DNA from: Symbiodinium natans
Taxonomy: Eukaryota > Sar > Dinophyceae > Suessiales > Symbiodiniaceae
Direction: 5' to 3'
Length of the DNA: 64,000 bases
Assembly (NCBI GenBank): GCA_905221605.1
Contig: CAJNDS010002714.1
Span: 1-64,000 of the forward strand
Shown one piece after another: positions 42,800 to 53,924 of this stretch. How positions within the stretch are numbered: position 1 is the first letter of the stretch; each line of letters opens with the position of its first letter. A program made the translations under genes and the position numbers. Below the pieces are notes generated by a model. The model was given only the letters and a program-made list of their open reading frames with translations, searched no databases and was not told the origin of the DNA.

Positions 42800-44215
42800 G
42801 CAGCTGGTTCTGAGAAGCTGGCCGCCAGGCGAGAGCGAAAGGCGTTCGGAGTATAGGGCATCAAGGGTTTCCTGACTGGTACAGAGCCGAGTTGGCACTA
42901 GTGTTACTGCAGGCTTATCACATGGCCCACGACAGGGACTCCTCCCGAGAGAAGATGAAGCCAAAATCACGCTTGAGGCAAGAGGAACGCTGCTCTATGC
43001 TATGCTGCACGGAAGCTCGATGCCTGTCCATGGATGCATAGCAGTAGGGCATCTCGCGGTAGCCCGCCGCCTGCGAAGGGTCTTGATTGAAGTTCTACAG
43101 CGTCGAAAGCCGCTTGTGGAAAGATGCGGCTGAGAAGGTTCGCAGAGGCTGTGGCAAAGCCGTTTTCCGCACTCATGCACGTCTTTAAAGGTCAAGAGTG
43201 AGACCAGCACGCTTTTCAAAGGTGACAAGGCCCCTTGCTAGTGACAGAGGTCCGAAGAGGCCTTTTTCATACCCCATGTCTGCTCATTTTTGTCGCGAAC
43301 TATGGTCTGCTTCTGAGCTTCTTAGAACTTCTGGCATGTCCACGAGTCTGCCAATGGCAACGTACCGACTCTGCTACTCAGCGGGTGCGCAGCATCCCAG
43401 AGCCTCATCTGAACAGCACTGAGCAGCCGCAAAAAATGCAGTGAAAGGAAACGAAATGCTCGCAAGGCCTGCACCTGCACACAGTTGGGGGGGCTGCTTG
43501 ACACTTTGGGGCCCTTTGACATAGACACAGAACGTCCTTCTTGTAGAGGCCCACATCATCAAGAAGCAGTTCCCTGCAACTTGCAACTGCAGCTTGACCT
43601 TTTTGCACTTTTTCTCGCAGCACTTCATTGGCAGCGAGTCTGCGCTAACGAGGCATGCGAGCAGCCTAGTCCGCCTGGTATCCCGCCGAACATAGCTAGA
43701 CTTCTGCACACAAGGCCCCAGGCATTGCATGACCCAGTGAGACCTATAGCGACAGTGAGGCCTGACTGACCTCCAAACCCTACATAACCAAGCCCTGCAG
43801 CAGGTTCAAATTACTCGGCTGTCTGTGGTTTGGGTAAGGCGAACCCCTCTTGCCGTCCAAAATAGCAATTGTACACGTGTCAGGTGAACCTTCCCGAAGG
43901 GCAGGACTCCTTTCTGCTAGAAGCCTTCTCAAACACGAACAAGACCCCAAAAAAAAGAGGGAATGGTACTGAGACCTACATGGAGGGTTCGGCTTGGGGA
44001 CCGCCTCTCAGACCCAGAAGATGCCTCCAAGGGCTGCTGTTGGAGGGGAGTCCAGGGCTTTGGGGGGGGGACCCTTCTGTGGCCTTTTGGGCGAACTGAG
44101 ATGCTGAAAGGCGCCAACCCGCCCAGAGCTTTCAACATCCAAACGTTTGCCTCTGTTGAAACCCCCTCTTACCCTCCACAGCCCCTCCCAATGGGTTCAC
44201 CGAGCCTCGGCCCTT
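42800..44215. other. No recognisable gene
   Basis: Only motif-free frames. A possible last exon of the RRM gene (RQTFGC then stop) lies near 44135-44155. Confidence 0.35.
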
Positions 44216-44224
44216 GCATTTTAC

Positions 44225-45568
44225 CTCCTCCGACTCCTGCTGCGGCTGCTCCGGCTCGACCTGAGGCTTGACGCAGCGCGGTATCTGGAAAAAAGGAGAA
44301 AGCCTTGAAGAAACGTGTTGAAAGGAGGAGGGTTTTGGCGCCGCATGCGCAGCTTCTCTTGCGAGCTTCAGCCCCCGCCGAGCACCCGCGCTTCGCCCTT
44401 CGGCTCCGCCGGTCGCGGTCGCGGTCGCGGTCGCGGCCTCGGGTCGGAGGCCCCCTACGATGCGCCGAGACATGCCCAAATGCCCAAACCAAAGCAGTTT
44501 TTCCGAACGTAGAACGTATAGGGGATCCGAAGTCCGGGCCCTTAATTTGGGTCCCCTGTTCTATAACCCTTTCATACACTCTACATAATGAAGGGCCCAG
44601 ACTTCGGATCCCTCTAAACCCCTTTAAACAAGGGTAAGGGAGCATATTCAGGGGGCTACGGTTCCAACCTTAGAACGTAGAATTCAGGACATTTAAGGCA
44701 TGTAGGGCGTTTTTGGGTGCTCTTCAGCTCCCGGCCTCTGCTTCGCTCTCGTGGCGCGGGCTTTGCGTCAGGCCTTTCGCATGAAGAGGACGATTCAAAG
44801 GGATTCTAGAGCGACTCAATGGCTTTGATGGAGCGTAGCGTCTCTCCAAGGCAAAAGGAAGCTTTGAGTCCACGGCCGCTTCCGTTCCTTCTCATCCTCG
44901 CGCTTTTCATCCTCGAGGCTTTGGCGGACGTTGAAAAGATCTCAATCGCTTTGCATTGCTTTGCATTGCTTTGCATTGCTTTGCATTGCTTTGCATTGCT
45001 TTGCCATGGATTGACATCTGCTGCTTAGCGTGGTCCGCAGCGTCCTTCTTCGTCGGGGCCTCATCTTTCTTCCCCCTGCCGCAAGCGAAGGGAAGGCATC
45101 GGATCACGACAGACAGGGCCCCTTTGCAGATACCCAGACAGCGGCAGATGGACTCCTGATGGGCGGCCGGTTGTCAGCGCGCGACACGTTGATCTTCTGG
45201 CCATCGAGCTTTTCCCCATCCATGTACTTCACTGCGTCCTAGCGTGCACATGGGGCTGGAGTGACAAGGAGCTTCCAATTGAACTTGACAAGTGCGAGAC
45301 CTCCACATGTCAGTCCTCGGCATCGCGCTTATCCTTATACGAAATGTACACCTCAGCCGAAAAGATCTCGAAAAGCGTGCGCATGCTGATGCATTTCTAG
45401 CTGCTAGCCGCTCCAGGCACAGCGTCTGCAGGCAAAGGCCAAAACGAGTCGTAAACGAACGGTAAGCAGACGCCGAAGACTTCAGAATACTTAAATTGGC
45501 ACAGGCACTGCGGTCCCGTTCAGCGGTGTCTCGATTTTGATGATGTGGCCGAAATCTCCGAACGCTGC
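44225..45568 (-). CDS. RRM RNA-binding protein with RS/RD-rich tail
   Basis: Exons 45568-45509 (FGDFGHIIKIETPLNGTA), 45351-45316 (VYISYKDKRDAE) and 45238-45165 (DAVKYMDGEKLDGQKINVSR) are all in phase and rebuild most of an RRM: helix 1 end, strand 2, RNP1-like V-Y-I-S-Y, helix 2 and strand 4. Strand 1/RNP2 must lie upstream and was not found. The exon at 45075 (GKKDEAPTKKDAADHAKQQ) and exon-like segments at 44911 (DEKREDEKERKRPW) and about 44450-44390 (RDRDRDRDRRSRRAKR) form a charged tail like that of SR-type splicing factors. Exon 44284-44225 (IPRCVKPQVEPEQPQQESEE) has a strong TTTTTTCCAG acceptor and a GTAAAA donor. Donors include GA at 45315 and GC at 45164. Confidence 0.8.
44522..44612. 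repeat. 91-bp inverted repeat element
   Basis: The left arm (44522-44543, GGGATCCGAAGTCCGGGCCC then TT) is matched in reverse complement at 44591-44612 with one mismatch. It lies in an intron of the RRM gene. No clear target duplication is seen. Confidence 0.7.
44946..45004. repeat. (TTTGCATTGC)n minisatellite
   Basis: Nearly six perfect decamers, at or just after the Lys-rich exon of the RRM gene. Confidence 0.9.
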
Positions 45569-45599
45569 CTCGGCTCATCTCGGCTGACATCTCTGTGGA

Positions 45600-47170
45600 A
45601 ATCTGTGTTCAGAGTCGAAGCCCGAAGGCCCTTGCAGTCGCATCACCGCACGTCTCGTCAAGTCTCTCAATCTGGGTACTTCCCCAACACTGCACCCTGG
45701 AATCTCTTGTCAACTTGGCACACCTGGAGGCGGGTCTTGGTCGCCTTCGCCCCCAGCCCCGTGACGCAAACGCGGTGGCCCAAGTCGTAGTGCCAACCTC
45801 GCGTAGGGCAGGGTGCGGGGTTTAGGGCCTATAGGGTTAGGGCTGAGGGTTTTAGGGTTTAGCGTTTAGGAGGTTTAGCTTGCAGATCGGGAGCAATCCT
45901 ACAGCAAGTTCACAGCCCTCAGGTGAAACACACACACACACCTCTTTACATAGCTCCGAGCTGTCCAAAGAAGTGCACGCGTAAGCAACAATAACCGGAC
46001 AGGCCTCCAGGACCAAGCGGGACGTTCGTCATCTGCAGATTGAGGCTGGGTTCCCGTGCTTGCAAGCGTGAAATACTCTCGAAGAACTTCACTGCCACCC
46101 TTCAGACCAGCGGTTCAAGCATAGCATCACGCCTCGAAAGCCGTTGGGGAATCCTATAGCCCATGTCACAACAGCGAAGGCATCGACAACTTGTGGCACC
46201 TTCGCAGGATAGGAGCCATGAGCAAGCCTATGCGCACAGTGATTCCCCTAGCACCGGGTGTCGTGAGTGGTCAGCTAAAGAGTGGTGTGATCGGACTGGG
46301 CCTATCACTTTGCTTTGTGAAGGTGGGGTCAAAAGTTCTTTCGGCACCACACTTCTCACACGGCGGTGATAGTCTCAGCTGTGCTCCTTCATGGAAGCAA
46401 CGGCCCTACTTTCTAGGACAGCTCTCATGTGGTCTATGCGAGCCAGTCGACTGCAGCGTAGGGTACATTTGCATGACGGCTCGCGGTGCCGAAAGACCAC
46501 GCGCCAAGAAAGTTTGCTGCCTGCAAAATGCACCATCAGGGTGACATGACAAGTCCGAGGCCACAGCGGCTCTGCCCAAAGCCTGCTTGCTTTCGGACAC
46601 GCCTGAGTACAGCATGCAGAGAAGTGTTGCAATTTGTAAGTATATAAGAAGTTAGCAAGACCCTTTGCCCAATCTGGCCTACCAACAGCCACCACCCCGG
46701 CACCTCATCCTACATATCCACCAGAAATCACCACAACAAACCTCTTGTAAGTATCCCCCCCTACGACTCCGACAGAAATCACCACAATCAATTTTTCTCG
46801 GTATGAAAGAACTGATTGCAATTCCGTAAGATTTACCAAAGCTACAAGTAAGTATTGCCAGACAACCCCAAGCACATGCCTAACTCGAACGAGGCATCTT
46901 GATCCCGACTCCTCCATTCCAAGTCGGTTCCAGTTGTTCGGGACACGCCTGGTCGGAGGGAGAAGACGTCTCGGCCTCGCAATCAGGCGGACTTGCTGTG
47001 ATTCTTTCGCGGGCTGTGCTTGCGCCCTCAACTGGATTTTCTCGGGCAGTTCGGCAAGAAGTCGGCAAGAGCTGCAATTCAAACTCTGTATCTGCAGATC
47101 TGCTTCCTTCCCAAGTGGCCACTCGTGCTGCTAAGGCGGCTGGGGCCTGCAGTTCAATTGCCTCGTACTG
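45600..47170. other. No recognisable gene
   Basis: A degenerate telomere-like stretch lies at 45812-45872. The rest shows only motif-free frames. Confidence 0.4.
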
Positions 47171-47172
47171 CC

Positions 47173-48672
47173 TCAAGGCTTGCTGGTACCACACTGAAAT
47201 TGTGCGTCAGGAGCCCTAGAAGTCAGCAGGCACGGCAACGGCTCAGCAGGCACCACCCAGCGAGGGGCAAACAGCTGCCACGCAGGATCACCCCCATCGA
47301 AATGGTAGATGTTGGCCGACAGCTGCGCGAAAGAGTCGGAAGTTCGCACAGCCACATTCTCCCCACACCAGATGCGGATTGCAGCAGCGATCGCTTCGCA
47401 GCAGCGCTCGCCACAGATCGCCAGGGGGTGGCGTCCAGGTGCAGGGACTTCGTGGAATTCTGCCTCTGCGAAACTAAAGACGATCACACCTTCACCTTCC
47501 GGCGCATTCACCACTATGGGGCCGCGCTCACCTTGCAGCTCCACCAGCAAGAGCAAAAAGACCTCCTGCGCATGTGGGAGAGCCATCTTCAGCTGCTGCC
47601 GCAGATGCCAAGCTTGGCCGAGCTCATGTGTACTGTTCACCATCCTCACAAACACGCGCGGAGCCGCCGCCGGCACATCGCCCTGCCCAAGAAATCTTTG
47701 AGCTCGCCGTCTCATGTCATCGTGCGAACGTGGATCCTCCAGGTTGGCATGCCAGAAGCTGCCTCCCCAGCACGTTCCCAAGAACACGTCGTGTTCCTCC
47801 GCACACCGGCGCTCTGTGTATGTCAAGAAGTCTTGAAACCCCACATTGATGCAGTGTACGATGCCCTCCAAGGAGCTGCGCGTCCAGTCAAAAGGGTAGG
47901 ACTTCTTTCGGAGATCCAACAGCTGCAGCGCGTAGGTTGGTGCACAGTAGCAGCCAATACTCACAAACTCGGTGCGGTTGATGAACTCCGCGGCTTTCAC
48001 GCCGTGCAGATTCAGAACACTCCGGCGCTCCGGCGGCTTCATTTCCGCCCTGAAATGGCAGGCGTGCATGCTGGGATCCTCCAAGTGTGCATCCCATTGA
48101 GCTTGCGACGGCACCTCGCGAACCTCTGGAGGTGGCTGGGGCCGCCACTCGGGAGCAGAGGCACTCAGCGTGCTTAGCGAACTTAGCGTACTCACGGTTT
48201 CCAACGCGTCGGCCGTCTGGCCCTTGTCGACCGTCTCCAACTTTTGGACCGTCTGCGCCTGATCCTCGTTCGAGTTCGAGTCAGGCACGCTAACCTCATC
48301 GCCGCTCGCCTCCTCCAGCAAGTTCCAGATCTCCGGCCCCAGCAACTTCCACAACTTCTCGCAGGCAGAAAGGAATTGACATGCAGCGACACCAAATCCC
48401 AGCGCCGGTAGTGCCACAGAGGTTGCAAAACATGCCGATGCGGATGCCCAACCTCCACCTGGTGCTGCAAATGCAGCAAGCGAAACCGAAAGTGGCACAG
48501 CGTCCATCACCATTGCTGATGTAATGCCGCACCAGTTCAGCAACTCAGGGCATCCTGTAAACAGGAAAGGTGTCCTACTACAAGAGGCACCAAACAGGGA
48601 TTCCCGCAAGATCAAGATGACCTCATGGTGAAGAGTGCACTGTGTCCCAGCTTGCTGGTTTGCAATCGCCAC
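47173..48672 (-). CDS. DUF1796 papain-like putative cysteine peptidase
   Basis: The 499-codon open frame is by far the longest real one here. Residues ~235-445 carry the DUF1796 signature: FVSIGCYCAP (candidate nucleophile Cys in the S-x-G-x-x-C position, 238-243), then SYPFDWTRSSLEG and GFQDFL (258-283), and downstream His candidates (EEHDVF, FWHANLEDP). Activity and substrate are unknown for this family. Residues 1-125 are hydrophobic and 126-190 acidic/Ser-rich. The first Met is uncertain: a good acceptor (TTTACAG, exon start 48554) falls inside the frame, so the true exon may start there. The TGA is at 47173-47175. The coding part is intronless, unlike its finely split neighbours. Confidence 0.82.
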   Translation of the reverse strand: MAIANQQAGTQCTLHHEVILILRESLFGASCSRTPFLFTGCPELLNWCGITSAMVMDAVPLSVSLAAFAAPGGGWASASACFATSVALPALGFGVAACQFLSACEKLWKLLGPEIWNLLEEASGDEVSVPDSNSNEDQAQTVQKLETVDKGQTADALETVSTLSSLSTLSASAPEWRPQPPPEVREVPSQAQWDAHLEDPSMHACHFRAEMKPPERRSVLNLHGVKAAEFINRTEFVSIGCYCAPTYALQLLDLRKKSYPFDWTRSSLEGIVHCINVGFQDFLTYTERRCAEEHDVFLGTCWGGSFWHANLEDPRSHDDMRRRAQRFLGQGDVPAAAPRVFVRMVNSTHELGQAWHLRQQLKMALPHAQEVFLLLLVELQGERGPIVVNAPEGEGVIVFSFAEAEFHEVPAPGRHPLAICGERCCEAIAAAIRIWCGENVAVRTSDSFAQLSANIYHFDGGDPAWQLFAPRWVVPAEPLPCLLTSRAPDAQFQCGTSKP

Positions 48673-48718
48673 AGGTATGGCTGAGCCGGGACTGACGCGC
48701 TGCCTTTGCCCTTCTGTC

Positions 48719-48835
48719 TAGGGGTTCTACCTTGGACCCTTAAGGTTGTGCCCTTGGGTTTTGGGGTCCCTGTTGAAGGATCCCTAAAAACCAATATTAG
48801 AAGTATATGAAGGGAACCTCTAGGGGTACAACCCT
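48719..48835. repeat. Short inverted-repeat unit
   Basis: AGGGGTTC...CCTTAAGG at the left and GAAGGGAACCTCTAGGGG at the right pair imperfectly. It resembles the GGGG/CCCC hairpin family. Confidence 0.4.
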
Positions 48836-48981
48836 ATGGGTACGAGCCTTCATCCCTTGATTCTGTTCTCAATAGATACATTCCCAAGATGCTTTACGTG
48901 CTGTAAGGTTCGCTTTAGGACAGCATTACTAAGGGTTCGAGATGAGACTGAAACCGGAGGCAGGCTCTCCGACCCCAGCAC

Positions 48982-49235
48982 CTAAGCACCCTGCCCCATC
49001 TTTGGCAGCGGGCTCAGGTCTGCTTCCCGAGGCCTTGGATTTGCAGATTCCCCTTGCACTGTGTCGTCACCTGTGTCATGGGCATCAAGCCAATCTCGCT
49101 GGGTGCTCTGAGGCAGGGTCTGCAGGGCAGCGAGCGCCTCCTCCTGACCAAGACCAATGGACCAGAGCATCCATGAGTCAGGCAGCAGAATGCTGCTCGC
49201 AAAGTGCAACCGGTTGCTAGGCTCCATCATGTCTG
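48982..49235 (-). CDS. Candidate C-terminal exon, unknown protein
   Basis: After an ACAG acceptor (about 49232), the minus strand encodes an uninterrupted, protein-like stretch containing RLHFASSILLPDSWMLWSIG, ALAALQTLPQSTQRDWLDAH and an acidic/Pro-rich end, stopping at 48982. No family is recognised. Confidence 0.4.
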
Positions 49236-49259
49236 TCCCGGGCCGGGGCACTTGAAGCT

Positions 49260-50570
49260 CGACTCATGGCTGTCACTAGGGCCTCCTCTGTTGGGCCGAG
49301 GCAGCGATAGCGCGCCACACCCTGCCAGCCGCAAACTGGGGAAGGCCGGTGTTAGGGCGTGTTCGGCTGGTGTTCTGTGGTCTTGGGGCGGCCGTGGCGC
49401 CTGAGCCCACTCAAAGAGCACCCCCGCACCAGGATTTGCTCGGCGGACCTCTTCAGCCTGCGATTCATGTTTTTTTTTTTTTTTTTTTTTTTCAGTAAGT
49501 ACCTGGCTACGACTGGAGAAGATCTGTCATCAGCTACTGGGTTCGGTGAGGTACTGAGCACCAAGCGTCCATACCCTCCAACACTGCCAGTGCCATCTGC
49601 GCCGTCTTTTGCGAGATGCATCGCGCCTCGACTCCACCAGTTGCTAGCGCAGGATGGACTGTGTGACAGTTGGGTTCGGGGCAGTCGGGGCAGTCGGTGA
49701 TGGGTTGAGAATGTTGGGACCAAAAGAACTGTCAAGAGCGCTCTTGGAAGCTGGCATCGAAAAGCAGCAGCTCTGTGCGAAGAGTTTGTGAGCGCAGCGT
49801 CTGGCAGCACCGGTTGGGCAGTTTCTCTCGCGGCCGAGACAAGCGTTGAGGTCACTGAAGTCAGAACCAGCAGGATCAAACAAGCAGCTTTCAACGTCAG
49901 TGCTGAAGTGGCAATGTCATACTGATAGCAACCACGTCGACTTTGATTTTGCAATTGCTGCCCTTCGCCCGAGGGCGCGAAAAAAATATATTAAAAAAAA
50001 CGAACCCTATACCTGACGACCCCGGATTGTGGTACCCCGCTTTGGGACCTCTGGGACCCCCTTCACCAAGCAACATATGACTTTGGCCGTCCTTCGTCTG
50101 CTATGCGCACGCTGCACCCCGCATTGGCCCGGCCCGGCTGCCGAGGCGGCGCGCGAGCGCTCACAATAAATGTTGCTGGATGTCTGCGGTTCAATGAACA
50201 TCTGGCCTGAAGCAGATGCCCCCATCTGGCGGCTGGGGGTCCACCTGTGCCCAGCTGCGTGCAGTTTCGCTGGCAGCTCTCAGAAGCTTTGGGGGGAAGG
50301 AGGCTTCCACTGTTCTCCTTCTGGCGCTAGATATCATGTCGTGACTCTCGTTTGCAGGTCAGGGCTCTGTTGATGCACTCGGTCGGCTGCTGATATCAAG
50401 ATACAGACCGGCAGCAGCCGTCCTCGTGTATCTGAGCGCACTGTACATGAGCCACCAATTCGTTGTCCATGGCGTTCGAGCCAACCAGCTGTACAATGCT
50501 TTGCGTGCAAATTCGCCTATCTACTTATCTACTCTTGGCAGCCGCGCACTTCTTTACATGTCAAGCTGCT
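49260..50570. other. No firmly supported gene
   Basis: It contains a poly-T tract (49470-49492), a short A/T run (49980-50001) and the short third copy of the dispersed repeat end (50135-50160). Confidence 0.35.
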
Positions 50571-50572
50571 GT

Positions 50573-52130
50573 TTACATGTCAAGCTGCTGTCGAATCGTA
50601 GACACTGATCCGAACACGCTGTACAAACTGAAAAGAACCACCAGGGTGCGAACACCCATGCGTTGCCACATGCGCATCTCGTGTCCATACAGCTGCAGCA
50701 GCGCAGCGCAGGGGAAGATGACGCAGACCCCGTTGGCCGGCAGGATACCGACCAAGTCGCCGATGAAAGCCACCGCGTCCTTGAGAATCACAACAACGAT
50801 GCCCGAAATGGTCAGGATGATGGCCTGCCATAGCTGAAATCACCGTATCACTGAACATCCTACCTTTAGTGAGCCCACCCATTTAATCCACGCTCCGCAA
50901 GGAAGACTGGCACAAGAAACTGTTTCTTCGACCGTCGACCCCGGGCCTTCATCAGCAGCTGTCCCTTCCACTGCAGCCGCTCTCCAAACAAGTCCGTGGT
51001 GGCATCCAGGAGCAGAGGCAGGGTCACCAGCTGCTTGGTGCTCAGTCCGAGGATCGTAACTGCCCCCAAGAGAACATTCAAGCCACCCGGCAGCACTTGA
51101 AGCTCCAGGTCGCGGCCGATGTTGTCCGCAATGGACTGCGCAACACTGCCGCCGAAGAAGCCATAGCCCAGTACCTCAATGTTCCCGGAACCCTGTCCTA
51201 AAGAGTTGAGAACCCTTACAAACATGGCCAACTATACTTTATGTCTGGGTACTCCGAAGGTCAATAGGAAGGCCTCCGTAAGGGTCATGCTGTAGATCAC
51301 GGCCTTTGTCCACTGCTTACGGTCCTCCATCATTTGGTAGATGAGAGGGGCTTCACTGTGTGCGAGGAAGCACAGAAGAGCGATGCCGAATGCAGATGGC
51401 ACCCCTGCTGCTTTCAGCAGCGTTTGGTCCGACGCGACCTCATTCAAGGAGGAGAGCTCGGCGCCTGTGATCACGAGCCCTAGGATCAGCATCACCTGTG
51501 AGGCCATGCCAAGCACAGCCATCATTGAGAAGAACCTCTTGGGAAGAAGGCAGCAGCTGAAGGCCAACACACAGGAAAATGCGGCAGTCACGTTGTGCCT
51601 GAAGGGCAGCAGGAAGGGAAGCTGCTCGATGACGATGCTCACCAGCACCAAAGCCCCTCCAGTGAGGTCGAAGAACATGCAGCCAGCAAAAAGCAGGCGG
51701 CCGACGTTTCCGAAGGCTGCGTAGCCAATGAGGCCCCAATCACGTTGGGAGCGAGGCATGCCCATCTGGTCCGCACGCTCATCAACTGCCTCCAATAGGA
51801 AGCCCATAATCCACAAAGTGAAGCCCATGAGCACTCCAACTCCAAGCAGTAGCGGGACAAAGAGCCAGCCCGAGAGACGGAATGCGTATGGCAAGACGAC
51901 ACTGCCGCCTCCGACAAAGACGTTCAACATGGTGACCACAGTTCCGGCCAATGATACGCCCTGGCGAGCAACAACCGTGCGCGGCTCGCCGTTCTTGGTT
52001 TCGATGTCAACGGTTGCGAGAGGGACGCCGGACATCTTGAAGTGTTGGCGGTTCAGCAACTCGGTTTCTACGAGTAGCGGGACAAGCAGCATGTGCCACT
52101 TTGCTTTGAGCCTGGGGGCAACCACAGGAC
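50573..52130 (-). CDS. AAAP/SLC38-type amino-acid transporter
   Basis: Exon 52130-51253 begins after CCCTTTCAG and encodes the N-terminal half: VTMLNVFVGGGSVVLPYAF and GW, matching the TM1 signature of Aa_trans (G-x-G-x-x-x-LPYAF), followed by hydrophobic helices. A 60-nt GT-AG intron (51252-51193) leads in phase 0 to exon 51192, which encodes VLGYGFFGGSVAQSIADNIG, LPGGLNVLLGAVTILGLSTK and a charged stretch. The third exon encodes AIILTISGIVVVILKDAVAF, IGDLVGILPANGVCVIFPCA and ends QQLDM-stop at 50573. Its 5' splice is unresolved because several GC or GT donors near 50890 would fit. About nine to eleven membrane segments. The family moves neutral amino acids with H+ or Na+. The N-terminal exon(s) upstream of 52130 were not found. 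Confidence 0.85.
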
Positions 52131-52616
52131 CTGAAAGGGAAAGGCGCAGCGTGCTCGAAAGTGGCAGATGGAGTGACACTCGGCATCTTGCACAGGGGCG
52201 CCCGACTCAAGGCCGCAGGGCTCTGCCCGCGCAGCAGCGACACCGCGTGCAGCGTGCGCCTTGTTGAAAAGAGATCTGTGAGATGCCTTCACCACGTAAG
52301 AATTGCAACGCATACAATGTTCCGATCACTGGGCTTGCGGCTCTATCAATGGATCCTGGCACAAGGCCATCTAAAAGGTCGGCTTGGACTTGTGGGCTAC
52401 TACTCGCAAAATCAATCGGAAACGTCCGAATCGGAATTTAAATTGGCGTTATGCAGGAACGATGTCTTGAGGGGAATTTCTGTGACTGAACATGCCCCAA
52501 GCCCAGGCGCGAGCAAAGACCTCAAACTTGAGCTTCCCGGCCGGCTGACGTATCGCTCGCAGCGCCCAAAGCTCGGAGTCGGGCAAGTGTCGCCTTTGCA
52601 GCAAAGGCTTGAGGTT

Positions 52617-53424
52617 TTAAATGCCCGCCCGAAATATGGTCTCCTGAAGGGGCCTGTAACTGTAGCGACCGCCGTGAAGCTTTTCTGAGGTCTCGGGATG
52701 TCTCGGGTCAAGGAGTTTCGGGGTCACCTGCAGAAGGCCCCAAGGCTGCAGCAGGCACTCGTCGTTAGCCATCCACAGGCGCACGTCTCCGCCGCCAAAG
52801 AGGGATGGCCTGGGCTCCGGTGTATTGAGGCACCGTGTTGAGTTCGATATCTGTGATGTCGACACTAGGCATGGGCTCCTCTCTGCGTGATACAAGATAT
52901 ACACCGGGCACCGTGTCGGCAACTGACTCAAGAGTAGCTTCGGCAACGCAGATCAAGGCATGCACATCCTTATGCGTCTACCGACCCACCCTGAGCTGGG
53001 AGACATTGACCGCTGCTTGTTCATGGAGGACTCGTAAAGGAAGTGGTTGGGCCCAAACTTCATGGGCACCTGGCAACTCTGCGAGCTGGATGGATGGCAG
53101 CCAGCTTCCAACTCGCAAGGCACACAGGATGAGGTCAGGACTCGTGGCTCGGGAAGTTTCGGAAGGAAGCTGAAGTCGATGGTTTTCTTGCTGAGCCGCT
53201 CCTTGAGCCAGTGACATGGATGTGGCACCTTCGATGGCGCCCCCTGCCCCTCCGAACAACTCACATCAAGCCTTGAACAGTGGCATGGTCTGCGGGGAGG
53301 CATCGGGAACCTGCATGGCATCCGCAGGAGTGCCGGAAACTTCATCAAGAGCAGCACATGAGTCATTCGACAAACTCAACAGGACCAGAGAGACTGCTGC
53401 AGCCTGGCCCAGTCCCATCGCCAT
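52617..53424 (-). CDS. Small, apparently secreted 189-residue protein
   Basis: Five exons join in frame: 53424-53272, 53243-52997, 52937-52877, 52809-52728, 52643-52617 (TAA). The N-terminus MAMGLGQAAAVSLVLLSLSN then DSCAA looks like a signal peptide. The second exon is Ser/Cys/Pro-rich (TSSCVPCELEAGCHPSSSQS) and includes KTIDFSFLPKLPEPRV. The third encodes TLESVADTVPGVYLVSRR and the fourth FGGGDVRLWMANDECLLQPW. Three introns use GC donors (53271, 52996, 52876) and one uses GT. I do not recognise the family. The segment 52810-52876 is open and protein-like but is out of frame with the next exon, so I treat it as intron. The gene lies upstream of the transporter on the same strand. Confidence 0.55.
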
Positions 53425-53559
53425 CTTCACATTGGCTATGAGATCCTTTCCCAGAACCAGGCAAGTCCAGGGTAAAGGACACCGCCGGGTGCTGGATAGT
53501 TCCGTGCTGCACTCTCTCGGAGTTGAGCTCTCCAAATACCGATGCCTTTGATTTGCAGA

Positions 53560-53893
53560 AGTGTCATGTTGCCCATTGTCTCCTCTATCGGTATCAACGC
53601 TCTTCACGCCGCCAGAAGGGCCCGCACGCGACGAACTCTTCCACCGGAGCCCGCTCTTCCAACCCGCCCTTCCCCTCCAAACTCTGGAAGCCTGAACTCC
53701 CATCAACATCCCCTTAAACCCCCACAAATCCCCCTAAACCCAAAGGCCTGAACTCCCTTCAACCCGACGCCTTCAACCCTTGGTCCTTGCACCGCTCCAC
53801 CACCAAGGAGTACAGCTGCAAGCCGTACAGCTCCAGCCCCGGTGTCTTGCCGCGGTCCTTCGCCAGAGAGGCTTTGGGGGAGGGGGGGGCGGG

Positions 53894-53924
<31 letters not shown>

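Noticed and set aside
47020-48177. 385-codon plus-strand ORF
   Set aside because: It is antisense to the DUF1796 gene, whose minus-strand frame carries the conserved motifs.
52810-52876. Protein-like stretch ending in TDIELNTVPQYTG as coding
   Set aside because: It shifts the frame of the next well-bounded exon. A GC-AG intron bounded by an 8-bp direct repeat gives a consistent model instead.
52810-52965. Frameshifted pseudogene reading of the secreted-protein gene
   Set aside because: All five exons can be joined in phase with short introns, so no frameshift has to be assumed.
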